From positions 30,475,001-30,539,000 of the forward strand of contig NC_092591.1 in NCBI RefSeq assembly GCF_047663525.1: 64,000 bases of DNA, given 5' to 3'. The stretch is from Anas platyrhynchos. Its lineage: Eukaryota > Chordata > Aves > Anseriformes > Anatidae. The notes under the pieces are model-generated. The model was not told where the DNA came from, did not search any database, and saw nothing but the letters and a program-made list of their open reading frames with translations. This document shows positions 9,905 to 20,000 of the stretch, in pieces. A program made the position numbers and the translations under genes. Every line of letters begins with the position of its first letter. The stretch's first letter is position 1.

Positions 9905-10348
9905 CCCGAGCAACCCTATTTGTGTCCCCCCAGTGGGCAGCTGGGGCCGGGGAGCGGCTGTGTGGGGTCGATAAGAGCCAGGCACGGTTGCAACCCCGCT
10001 GCGGGGGGGGGGGGGGGGGGAAGGAACAATTTTGGCAGCCCCAAGGTGAGCTGTGCGCTGCCTGCCCTGCCCTGCCCAGGAATGCGCAGCCCAGAGCAGG
10101 GGGGGGGGTGGGGGACAACGATCCTGCTGTGTAAATGGTTCAGGTGTGGGGTTTGGGAGGATTCGTGTGTGCCTGGGACACAAGGAAGGGTGGTGGGAAG
10201 GGAAAAAAGGTCGTTCCATCCCCGGCTCCCTTTGCTGGAGGGGCTCAGGGAGCTGAAAAGCACCCCCACCCCCTTCTGTCCCCATCCACGCATGGGGAAC
10301 GATCCCAAAGCTCCCCAGCCTACAGCACCGAGCTGTTACACACTCACA
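9905..10348. other. Spacer between the convergent GPX2 and CHURC1 3' ends
   Basis: Contains a G homopolymer of about 17-18 nt at 10003-10020 and a shorter G run near 10101. I see no exon, RNA gene or mobile element. Confidence 0.5.
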
Positions 10349-10354
10349 TTTATT
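10349..10354 (-). terminator. CHURC1: Poly(A) signal of CHURC1 (AATAAA on the - strand)
   Basis: The + strand reads TTTATT about 230 bp beyond the CHURC1 stop at 10585, implying a 3' UTR of about 250 nt. Confidence 0.6.
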
Positions 10355-10584
10355 GCCCACACGGGCCCCTTTGGGGTGGGACGAGGTGGCTGTGCCACCC
10401 TGAGCCATTTCAGGGTGGGTTTCTGGGCCCCCTCCCTTTCTTCAGTGCAAGGGGGGACACGGGAGGAGGCACAGCACGGGGCTGGAGCAGAGGACGCAGC
10501 ATCCACACCCAGGCTGGAGGTTTGAACAGGAGCAGGAACGAGGCCCCCCAGCACCAGCAGCGCGGTCCCACAGCTCCACGGGCT

Positions 10585-12696
10585 TCAGAAGAGCGGGGTC
10601 ATCTGGCGGGGGTCGTCAGGCAGGATGCTGATGGAGTCCTCGGCCCGGCCGCACAGCAGGCACAGCATGGTGTACTCCTGCAGCGGGACACAGCCGCGGG
10701 GGGCTCTCAGGCTGCTCGGACCCTCCCCGACTCCTCAACGCCGCTGGGGAAACCCGAGCCGGAGCTGGGGCCGGCACCCGATCCCCCGATTGCAATCGGA
10801 CCGCGGCGGATTGAGTTTCATCCCCCCCTGGGACCCCATTTCCCCGGAGCCCATTTTCCAGCGTTTAAGCAGCCGAATGGGAAATGTGCCAGGGAGGAAG
10901 GCTGGGAAGCGCCGCGGTGAGCCCGAGGCTCCTGTTTCCTGCTCCTGCCAAGCTCCCGAGCTGCCCTCGAGGCGCTCACCTCCGAAGCTGCGCAGCTCCC
11001 TCCTGCGGCTGCTGGGGCAGGAGGGCAGCAGCAGGGCTCACGGCGCCTCTGGAGCCCGGGGAGAGGCTGCTGGGGACCCCCCTGTGAGGATGGGGACCCC
11101 CGTGGGGCCGTACCTGGTAGTCATCCACCACGCTGAAGGTGTACTCGTGGCGCGCGATCAGGTGGTGACAGTTCTTGCACAGGTCTGCGGGGGGGGGGAG
11201 CAGCTCAGGGGACGTGCCCACCTGAAGGGCTGACACCCCCCTGCCCCCCCCCCAGTCCCCAGGGTGGGTCCCCGAGCACAACCCACCCCCAGACCCTCAC
11301 CCAATCCCAAATAACCTGCAGTAACCCACCAGAGCATCAGATCCTCCACAAGGAGCCGTCCCACAACACCAGGACCCCCCCACCCCAGATTATTCCTCCA
11401 GAGCACCAGGACCCCCCCAGGACCCCCCCATGACCCCCCATAGCACCAGATGCCCCCCAATACCCCCTCAAAGCACAAGACACCCCCCCAATAACCTCCC
11501 AGAACACCAGATACCCCATAACCACCCAGAGCACCAGGACCCCTCAATAACCCCTTCCAAAGAGCACCAGGGACCCCCCCATGACCTCACAGAGCACCAG
11601 GACCCCCAATACCCCCCAAAGGAGCACCAGGACCCCCCAATACCCCCCCAAGGAGCACGGGGACCCCCCCAATACCCCCCCAAGGAGCACGAGGACCCCC
11701 CCAATACTCCTGCTAAAGCATACGACCCTCCCCAAATAACGCCCCAGAGCACCAGAAGCCCCCAATAACCCCCCCAAAAAAGCACCAGGACCCCCCAATA
11801 CCCCCCAAGGAGCACCAGGACCCCCAATACCTCCCCCAAAGAGCACCAGGACCCCCCAATACTCCCCCAAAGAGCACCAGGACCCCCCAATACTCCCCCA
11901 AAGAGCACCAGGGCCCTCAATACCTCCCCCCCAAGGAACACCAGGACCCCCAATACCCCCCTAAAGCACAAGACCCTCCCCAGATAACCCCCCAGAGCAC
12001 CAGGACCCCTCAAATAACCCCTTGCAAAAAGCACCAGGACCCCCCTCCCCATGACCTCCCAGAGCATCAGGACCCCCCAATGCCCTCCCCAGAATACCAG
12101 GACCCCCCCCAAATACCCCCCCAACAGCATCAGACCCCCCAGTACCCCCCCAAGGACCACCAGGACCCCCCAATACCCCATTCAAAGAGCACCAGATGCC
12201 CCCAACACCCCCCCTAAAGCATATGACCCTCCCCAAATAACCCCCCTGAGCACCAGGACCCCTCAATACTCCCCCAAGGAGCACCAGGACCCCCCAATAC
12301 CCCCCCCAAAGAGCACCAGGACCCCCCAAGCCCCCTCCCCATGCCCCCAGGACCCCTCCCCAGTACCCCCCAGCCCCCCCCCCGGCCCCACACGATCGTA
12401 GGTGACGATCTCGTCGTCCCCCCTCAGGCCGGCGGCGCGGTTGCCCAGCAGCACCAGGTCGCGGCGGCCGCACTGCGCGCAGCCCACGAAGTTGAGCAGG
12501 AAGGAGCCGCCCTCCAGGCAGGTGGTGCCCTGTGGGGAGGCACCCAGAGGCCCGGTAACGGTCCGTAACGGTCCCGTAACGGCCCCGTAACGGCCCCGTA
12601 ACGGCAATGTAACGCACAGCCCCCCCTCCCCCTCAGCCCCTCCACCCGCCACTGTACCCGCTCGGGGAACTCGGTGCCCACACAGCCCCCGCACAT
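10585..12696 (-). CDS. CHURC1: Churchill protein (zinc-binding transcriptional regulator)
   Basis: Small zinc-binding protein, first described in chick as an FGF-induced regulator that helps cells choose between mesodermal and neural fate (established knowledge). Four exons in transcript order: 12696-12658, 12529-12394, 11184-11114, 10677-10585, total 339 nt (112 aa, the same length as human). The paired cysteines and histidines of the churchill fold are present: MCGGC at the start, [25 protein letters not shown], and CLLCGRAED. The C-terminus ([12 protein letters not shown]) is essentially identical to human from memory. All splice sites are GT-AG. Intron 2 is occupied almost entirely by a minisatellite. 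The gene converges with GPX2 and diverges from SPTB. Confidence 0.95.
11290..12345. repeat. Minisatellite filling CHURC1 intron 2
   Basis: About 1 kb of degenerate ~30-35 bp units of the type GAGCACCAGGACCCCCCAATA followed by CCCCCCCAAAG. It occupies nearly all of the intron between CHURC1 exons 2 and 3. The CHURC1 transcript strand is G-rich (GGGGGTCCTGGTGCTC). Long stop-free frames arise on both strands; they are not genes. Confidence 0.9.
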
Positions 12697-12850
12697 CCCG
12701 CCCGCCGCCGCCGCTCTCGCGAGACTTCCGCCGAGGGGGTGGGGCGAGTAGCGATGGGCGTGGCTTTGTGCGAATAGGCGGGGTTATTGGGGCGAGTGGG
12801 CGGGGCTTGAGCTGGAAGGGGGCGTGGCCAATCGTAGCCCCGCCCCCCTG
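12697..12850. promoter_or_regulatory. CHURC1: CHURC1 promoter region
   Basis: CpG-rich sequence directly upstream of the CHURC1 start, with GC boxes (GGGCGTGGC, GGCGGGG, GGGCGGGGC) and a GGGGGCGTGGCC that is the reverse complement of the GGCCACGCCCCC motif found upstream of FNTB. Promoter function is inferred from position and motifs. Confidence 0.5.
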
Positions 12851-12884
12851 TAGCGGGGAGGGGGAGCGCAGCCCTGTGGGGGCA

Positions 12885-13800
12885 CCCAGGGTTAATGGGG
12901 GGCACCCGGGGTTAATTAGGGGGTACCCAGGACTAATTGGGGGGACCAGGACTATTTGGGGGCACCCAGGGCTCATTAGTGGTGTACCAGGGCTAATTAG
13001 GGGGAGCCAGGACTAATTGGGGGGAGCAGCCAGGATTAATTAGGGGGAGCCAGGAGTAATTGGGGGGTACCAGGACTAATTGGGGGTACCCAGGACTAAT
13101 TGGGGGGATACCAGGACTAACTGGGGGGGCATACAGGACTAATTAGGCGTACCCAGGACTAATTGGGGGGTACCAGGGCTATTTGGGGGCACCCAGGACT
13201 AACTGGGGGGGCACACGGGACTAATTAGGGGTACCCAGGACTAATTGGGGAGATACCAGGACTAACTGGGGGGGTACCAGGAGTATTTGGGGGCACCCCA
13301 AGCCGGCTGGGTTGCCCAGGGCTAGTGCAAGGTACCTGGGGAGGGGGTTACAGGGGGACACCCCCCAGGGCTAACTGGGAGGGGGCACCCAGGACTAATT
13401 GGGGGGGCACCTAGGACTAATTGGGGGGGGTACCCAGGATTAATTGGGGACAATCCAATCTGTTTGGGGGTACCCATGACTAGTGAGAGGTAGCTGGGGG
13501 GGGGGCACCCAGGACTAATTGGAGAAGGGTACCAGGATTAATTGGGGGGGGGTACCAGGTCTTATGGACAAGGGCACCCAGGACTAATTAGGGGTACCCA
13601 GGACTAACTGGGGGGGGGTACCAGGACTAATTGGGGGGTGCAGGGGTAATTGGGGGTACCCAGGACTAATTGGGGGGGCACCCAGGACTAATGGGGGGGG
13701 GTACCCAGGACTAACTGGGGGGGTACCAGGACTAATTGGGGGGGTACCCAGGACTAACTGGGGGTGTACCAGGACTATTTGGGGGCACCCCAAGCCGGCT
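12885..13800. repeat. GGACTAATTGGGG minisatellite between CHURC1 and SPTB
   Basis: About 900 bp of imperfect ~25-30 bp units with the core CCAGGACTAATTGGGGGG and a GTACC/GCACCC spacer. I count about twenty TAATT cores, several in the TAATTA or TAATTG form. The + strand is G-rich, with runs of 4-9 G in nearly every unit. Confidence 0.9.
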
Positions 13801-13879
13801 GGGGGCGCCCAGGGCTACCTCGAGCCACCTGGGGGAACCGGGGGGGGTCACCCGGTGCTAACCGGGGGGGGGTCACCCA

Positions 13880-14201
13880 GCCCTGTTGGGGGGTCCCCCC
13901 GCTGCCGGCGGGTCCGTGGCGCTGCGCTGCGCCGCCCCGCGCCGCCAGGTGCCGGTGCCGGTGCCGGTGGCGGCGGCGGCCGGGGGGGTCGCTGTGCTGC
14001 ATTGCGGGGCGGGCGGCCCGTCCCCGCCCGCCCGCCTCCGCCTGGCCCTCCCGGGGGGGGGCAGACAGCGGGCTATCAGCTGGAGCCCAAGGAATGTCCC
14101 GATAATGTTATTTATAGCGGCGGCTCCGCTGCCCCCACCCCGCTCCGCTCCCGGCCCGCCGCCGCCGCCGCCGCTCGCCCTCCCGCCGCCGCCCCGCGCA
14201 G
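13880..14201 (+). promoter_or_regulatory. SPTB: Candidate SPTB promoter and 5' non-coding exon
   Basis: A CpG island contains, in order, CTATCAG (14073-14079, reverse GATA site) overlapping an E-box CAGCTG (14077-14082), GATAA (14101-14105), a TATA-like TTTATAG (14111-14117), then a GC-rich segment ending in a strong donor CAG|GTGAGC at 14201. A matching acceptor lies at 17062, just before the SPTB start codon. GATA plus E-box plus TATA-like sequence fits an erythroid promoter. The link to SPTB is inferred from position, orientation and splice sites. Confidence 0.5.
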
Positions 14202-17062
14202 GTGAGCGCCCCCCCCCCCCGGGCAGCGGGACGCGGTCCCCCCCCGGCAGGCAGCGGGGACACGCGGGGACCCGCTGCCACCCCCCCCTCCGGGGTGGCA
14301 GCCACCTCCCGTGCGTCCCCCCCCCACCTCCCCAGGGCTGCTCCCGCTGTGGGATTTTTTGGGGGGAGCATGCGTGGGGAAGGGGGGTCACCCGTGGGGG
14401 GTGCGCAGCGGGAGTGGGACATGCTGGGGGGGGGGGATTTGGGGAGGGGGACACGCGGCGGTGACACGGTGACCCTGGCCCACGCCGTCACCCTGTGGGA
14501 ATTTGGGTCCCAAGAAGAGTTTGGGTGCCCTTGGCGGGGAGGATGCTCCGGGGGTGCCCGGTGCCCACGCTGCTCCCTCCGGCTGTGGCATTGGGGTGGG
14601 GGGGAAAATTTGGGGTGCCCGGGGAGGGTCCCGCGTGTTTTGGGGAAATATCAGAGCTTTGGTGAGGCAATAACTGATGGCTGTGGGTGAGCGCTGCCGG
14701 GGTGTCCGGCACAGCAGCCCCGTGCGTGCCACGTTCCCGGGTGCTTTCGGGGCCTTGCATGGAGATTTTGGGGGGTTCGGGTGCCCCCCGCCCGGGGGTA
14801 GGAGCGGGGCTGAGCCCAGGCCTATTTATAGCCAGAAATGCGTGCGGCGTCCCAGCACGTGTGTGTGCCACGGCGGCATGGCTCGGTGACACCGGACAGC
14901 CGGGCTGGGATGGTGACGGTGGCGGTGGCGGTGACGGTGACATCCAGCCCAGCCCTGGGCAGCCCTGGGCAGCCCGGCTCTCCTGCTTGGCCCCGTTGTG
15001 GGGCCAGCGTTGGGCACGGAGGTCCGGCGGAGCCGTGCCGTGCCGGGCCATCTGCTCCCGGCCCTGGGCGCACGCCCGCGGTGCTGCCGGTGGCTGCGGG
15101 GCCGTCCCTCTGTTGGCAGCGGGGCGAGAAAGGGAAAAAAAAAAAGAAAAAGAAAAACACAAATCACTCCTGCTTTGGGAAAATGAAGCTGGGGAAAACG
15201 AAGCAGCCGGGGTGATGCTTAGAGTCAGCACCCCAGGGTGTTTTCTTGGGGCGCTGCGCTCCGGTGGATGGTGCCCGCTCCTGCGCCGCTGGCTGGCACT
15301 TGCGCGCAGCCCGGGCGAGCGGGGAAGGGGCTGGGGGCGCGGCGGGACCCCCGCATTCCCCGCGGAGCCCGGGCACGGCGGGGGGACCTCGGCGGCGGCG
15401 GCGGCTCGGTGCCAGCCCCCGGCCGGGAAGTGCTGATTCACGGCGCCGAGCCGCGGCCGGGGAAGGCAGCGGGGTGCAGCCCGCGGGCTGGGGGCTCGCC
15501 GCCGGGGTCGCGGTGCTGGGACCCAAACCCCCGCGTGGAGCAGCCGCCGGGGGGCCCCTGCCGGGCGCCGTTGTTCTCCCGGCGGCGCTGGTGCTGCAGA
15601 GGGAGATTTAAAGGCTCGGCGAGCGCCCGCGTCGCCAACGCGCGGTGTTGGCTCGCCCAGGGCCCCGCCGGAGGCTCGGAGGAGGAGGAGGATGCTCGCT
15701 CCCCGCTGTTGCTGCAGGCACCGAGACGCGGCACAGCTCGGCACACCCGCACTTCCAGGGGGTTCCCAAAATTTGGGGTTCCTCATGGTTGTGGGTTTTT
15801 TTTGTTTTTGTTTTTGTTTTTTCCTATGAGCCTGGTGCTGTCCGGCAGCGGCACAGTGCCAAGGGGTGCCGGGGGTGCAGTGCAGGGGGCTGCGTGCCCC
15901 GCTCTTGCACACCCCCATGTGCTCCTCCTGCACACGCTTGCCTTGCCCTGCATGTGCTCACAAACAACCTCGCGTGCACCTGCTCGCACGTGCACGCTCT
16001 TGCACACTCTTGCATGTCCTTGCACTCGTGTGCACGCTCTCGAATGCCTTGGCACGTTTCTGCATGTCCTTGCTCGCATCTGCATGCTCTTGCGTGCCCA
16101 TGCTCACGCATGTGCCCTCTTGCACGCTCTTACACGCTCTGGCGTGCTCTTGCACGTCCTTGCTAGCACGTGCTTGCTCTTGCACGCTCTGGCATGCCCT
16201 TGCTCGCATGTGCACGCTCTGGCATGCCCTTGCACACTCTTGTGTGCATGCCTGCTCCCGAGCCAAACTCCTGCCTGCGCTGCCGAGATTAGGGTGCAGA
16301 GAAAGCGCCCAGCCCTGCCGGCCCCCGATAACGCCCCCCCCCCGCCACATACGGGTGTTTTCCCCCCCTGCAGCCCTGGGGGTCACCCCTGTGCTCCCCA
16401 GTGTCCCTGTGCGTCCCCACAGGCTCCAGGTTTGGAGGGGTCACCCTGGGGGGGCTGCTCAGGCCCTGGGGTGCCCGGCTGGGCGCACCCTATAGAGCAA
16501 GGAGGGTGCCAGGATTTTGGAGGGGTGCTGTTGGGAGAAGGGGGGGTCCAAGCGAGTGCTGGAGGTGGCAGCCTTCAGCCTGGCTCCCTGCACCCTTCGG
16601 GGGCCCCAGGGAGGCCGCGCAGCCCCCCCGCCTTCCCGGCAGCTGCTGGCAGGCATTTTTAGATACCGGCCCATCCTAGTCCTATCTGCGTCTCAAATGT
16701 CCCCGGGGGCGGGTGTCCCCTCCCGGCCCCCCCCCGCTGGCAGCTGTTGCCAGCTCTCCCCACGAAGCCCCTCTCGGTGCAGGCGTGGGGTGGGTGCCCG
16801 CAGCCCCCGTGTCCCTTGGGGGTGTCCATGGGGACACGAGGCACCCACACGGGGACACAGCAGCGTGAGCCACCACAGGGTGACAACAACTGGGGGCTCC
16901 TCGAGTGCGCGGCACCTCCGTGCCCCGAAACACCTGGGGCACGGCGCTAAATCCCATTGAGCCGATTAACCAGCAGGTCTTAGCCACAAATCCCAGCGCG
17001 TGGCGGGGCGGCAATGCCCGTGCCCGTGTCCCCACCACCCTACAGCAGCCCCTTCCCTGCAG
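14202..17062 (+). other. SPTB: Probable SPTB 5' intron with a TGCACGCTCT minisatellite
   Basis: No coding exon is supported. At about 15895-16260 there is a degenerate tandem array of units like TTGCACGCTCTTGCATGTCC (6- to 20-bp sub-units). Elsewhere the stretch holds short purine tracts (A-rich at 15135-15160) and CpG-rich patches near 15300-15660 that could be a second promoter. I see no transposon. Confidence 0.45.
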
Positions 17063-17095
17063 CCGACGGCCGCCCGGCCGCGGGACGCCGGGACC

Positions 17096-20000
17096 ATGAC
17101 CTCGGAGAACGACTACGACCACATGGAGGTGCAGCAGTCGCATTCCTACAGCCTCTGGGACGCCTCTGACGATGAGCTGGACAACGACAACAGCTCCGCA
17201 CGCCTCTTCGAGCGCTCCCGCATCAAAGCCCTGGCAGGTGCGGGGATGGTTTTTGGGGTCCCCGTGGTCCCCACTGGCGCGTGGCGCGGGGTTGTTCCCG
17301 GTGCCACCGTGCCCGCTGTCATTGCAGACGAGCGGGAGGCGGTGCAGAAGAAAACCTTCACCAAGTGGGTGAACTTGCACCTGGCTTGCGTCACCTGCCG
17401 CATCTCAGACCTCTACCTGGACCTCCGGGACGGGCGGATGCTCATCAAGCTGCTGGAGGTGCTGTCCAAAGAGATGCTGGTACGAGTCCCCTCCGGCTGT
17501 GCCGTGCGCTGCCAAACCGCGGCTGGCATCAGGCCGGGGTGGGGATGGTGGCGGGGTGTCCTTGGGCAGGGCATGGGGTGCCTGGGGGTGAGGGCAGGGT
17601 GCTGAGCGCTGTCACGCCCCAGCCCAAGCCCACCAAGGGCCGGATGCGGATCCACTGCCTGGAGAACGTGGACAAGGCGCTGCAGTTCCTGAAGGAGAAG
17701 CAGGTGCACCTGGAGAACATGGGCTCCCACGACATCGTGGACGGCAACCACCGCCTCATCCTCGGCCTCATCTGGACCATCATCCTGCGCTTCCAGGTGG
17801 GCTGGGCAGCACCCATGGGCTCAGCACCCAAACAGAAGCCATCCCCCGCCGCTGTCCTCTGATAACCCAGGCTGTCCTTCTGTCCCTCAGATCCAGGATG
17901 TCATCAAGGAGATGAAGGAGGGCCCAGAGACGCGCTCCCCCCGGGACGCGCTGCTGCTCTGGTGCCAGATGAAGACGGCGGGGTAGGTGTTGGGACCCTC
18001 ACCCCCTGCCCCGGGGTCTGGGGATGCACAGAATCTGACGGTGAGGTGTCCCCATTGCAGCTACCCCCATGTGAACATCACCAACTTCACCTCCAGCTGG
18101 AAGGACGGGCTGGCCTTCAACGCCCTCATCCACAAGCACAGGTATGTGGCACGGTGGCCGACAACAGGGCAGTGGTGGCACGGCGGTGCCACCGTGTCCC
18201 GTGTCCTCCTCTGTCCCCAGGCCAGAGCTGTTCGAGTTCAAAACCCTGACCAAGTCCAACGCCCGGCACAACCTGGAGCACGCGTTCAGCGTGGCAGAGC
18301 GGCACCTGGGCATCACCCCACTCCTCGACCCCGAAGGTGAGGCTGCTGCCAACCCCCTGCCTCAGTTTTCCCCCCTGGGATGTGCCCATGGAAGGACAGA
18401 GGTGTCCTACGGGGACATGGGTGGCACCCCGGGGTGCTGCAGCGACTGGGTCAGGGCTGACACCTCTCTCATGCTTGCAGATGTGTTCACGGAGAACCCC
18501 GACGAGAAGTCCATCATCACCTACGTGGTGGCCTTCTACCACTACTTCTCCGAGATGAAGAAGCTGGAGGTGAAGGGCAGGCGGCTGGGCAAGGTGAGGA
18601 CGATGTCGGGGCTGGGGGAGCTGCCGGGGTGCCCCGCTCTCACCGCCAGCCCCGCCGCAGGTCATTGAGCACGCCAAGGAGACGGAGCGGATGATCGAGG
18701 GCTACGGGGGGCTGGCCTCCGACCTGCTCACCTGGATCGAGCAGACCATCGTCTCCCTCAACAGCCGCAACTTTGCCAACTCGCTGGCCGGGGTGCAGCA
18801 CCAGCTGCAAGCCTTCAGCACCTACCGCACGGTGGAGAAGCCCCCTAAGTAAGCGTCCCCCCAGCCCCGCACCTGCAGCCAGCACCCATGGGTGCCCCGG
18901 GCTGAGCTCTCTGCGGGTCAGGTTTCAGGAGAAGGGCAACCTGGAGGTGCTGCTCTTCACCATCCAGTCGCGGATGCGAGCCAACAACCAGCGCGTCTAC
19001 ACCCCGCATGAGGGGCGCCTGGTCTGCGACATCAACCGGGTACGGGGACCCTCCGGCTGTGCCCCACGGGGAGACATGTGGCTGCTCCTGGGGCACCTGG
19101 GGGCATTGGGGGCAGCTTTTCCACCAGTACCACAGGGTTTTTTCCCCTTGGGTTCTGGGACAAGTTGGGTCTGTCTTGGGGAGGTTGGGTCCATCCTGAG
19201 GGAATTCAGGTCTTGGGGCATCTGGGGTCCGTCCTAGGGCATTTGGGACTCTGAGTCAGGTTGGGTCCATCTTGGGGCAGTTTGGGTCCATCTTGGGGCA
19301 AGTTGGATTCATTTTGGGGTCGGTTGGGTCCGTCTTGGGGCCAGTTGGGTCCGTCTTGGGGCCAGTTGGGTCCATCTTGGGGCCAGTTGGGTCTGTCTTG
19401 GGGCCAGTTGGGTCCATCCCGTCCCAGGGCAGGTTGGGGTTCTCCATCGATGCTCCCCCACCCGTGGAGCACATTGGGGTTCACTAGCAGAGCGAGACGG
19501 TGCCGGTGGGATGCGGCACGTGGGTCCCACCCCATCCGGCGCTGCCTTTTGCCAGGCGTGGGAGCAGCTGGAGAGAGCGGAGCACGAGCGGGAGCTGGCG
19601 CTGCGCAACGAGCTCATCCGGCAGGAGAAGCTGGAGCAGCTGGCGCGGCGCTTCGACCTGAAGGCGTCCATGCGGGAGGCCTGGCTGAGCGAGAACCAGC
19701 AGCTGGTGGCACAGGTGGGCTGCGGGGCACCGACCGCGGGGACGGGGACACCCCAAAGTTGCCTCACCACCAGCTTTGCTCCTGGCAGGAAAACTTCGGC
19801 CAGGACCTGCCGGCGGTGGAGGCGGCCAAGAAGAAGCACGAGGCCATCGAGACGGACACGGCCGCCTACAAGGAGCGGGTGCAGGCCATTGAGGCGGTGG
19901 CGAAGGAGCTGGAGGCAGAGGGCTACCACGACATCAAGCGCATCAAGGGGCGCAAGGACAACATCCTGCGGCTCTGGGAGCAGCTGCAGGAGCTGCTGCG

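Noticed and set aside
11337-12617. Gly/Trp/Leu-rich open frames on the - strand in CHURC1 intron 2
   Set aside because: Direct translation of the ~33-bp repeat; CHURC1 splice sites flank it exactly.
11290-13800. Regular repeats resembling a CRISPR array
   Set aside because: Units are imperfect, contiguous and without unique spacers, and the window is vertebrate.
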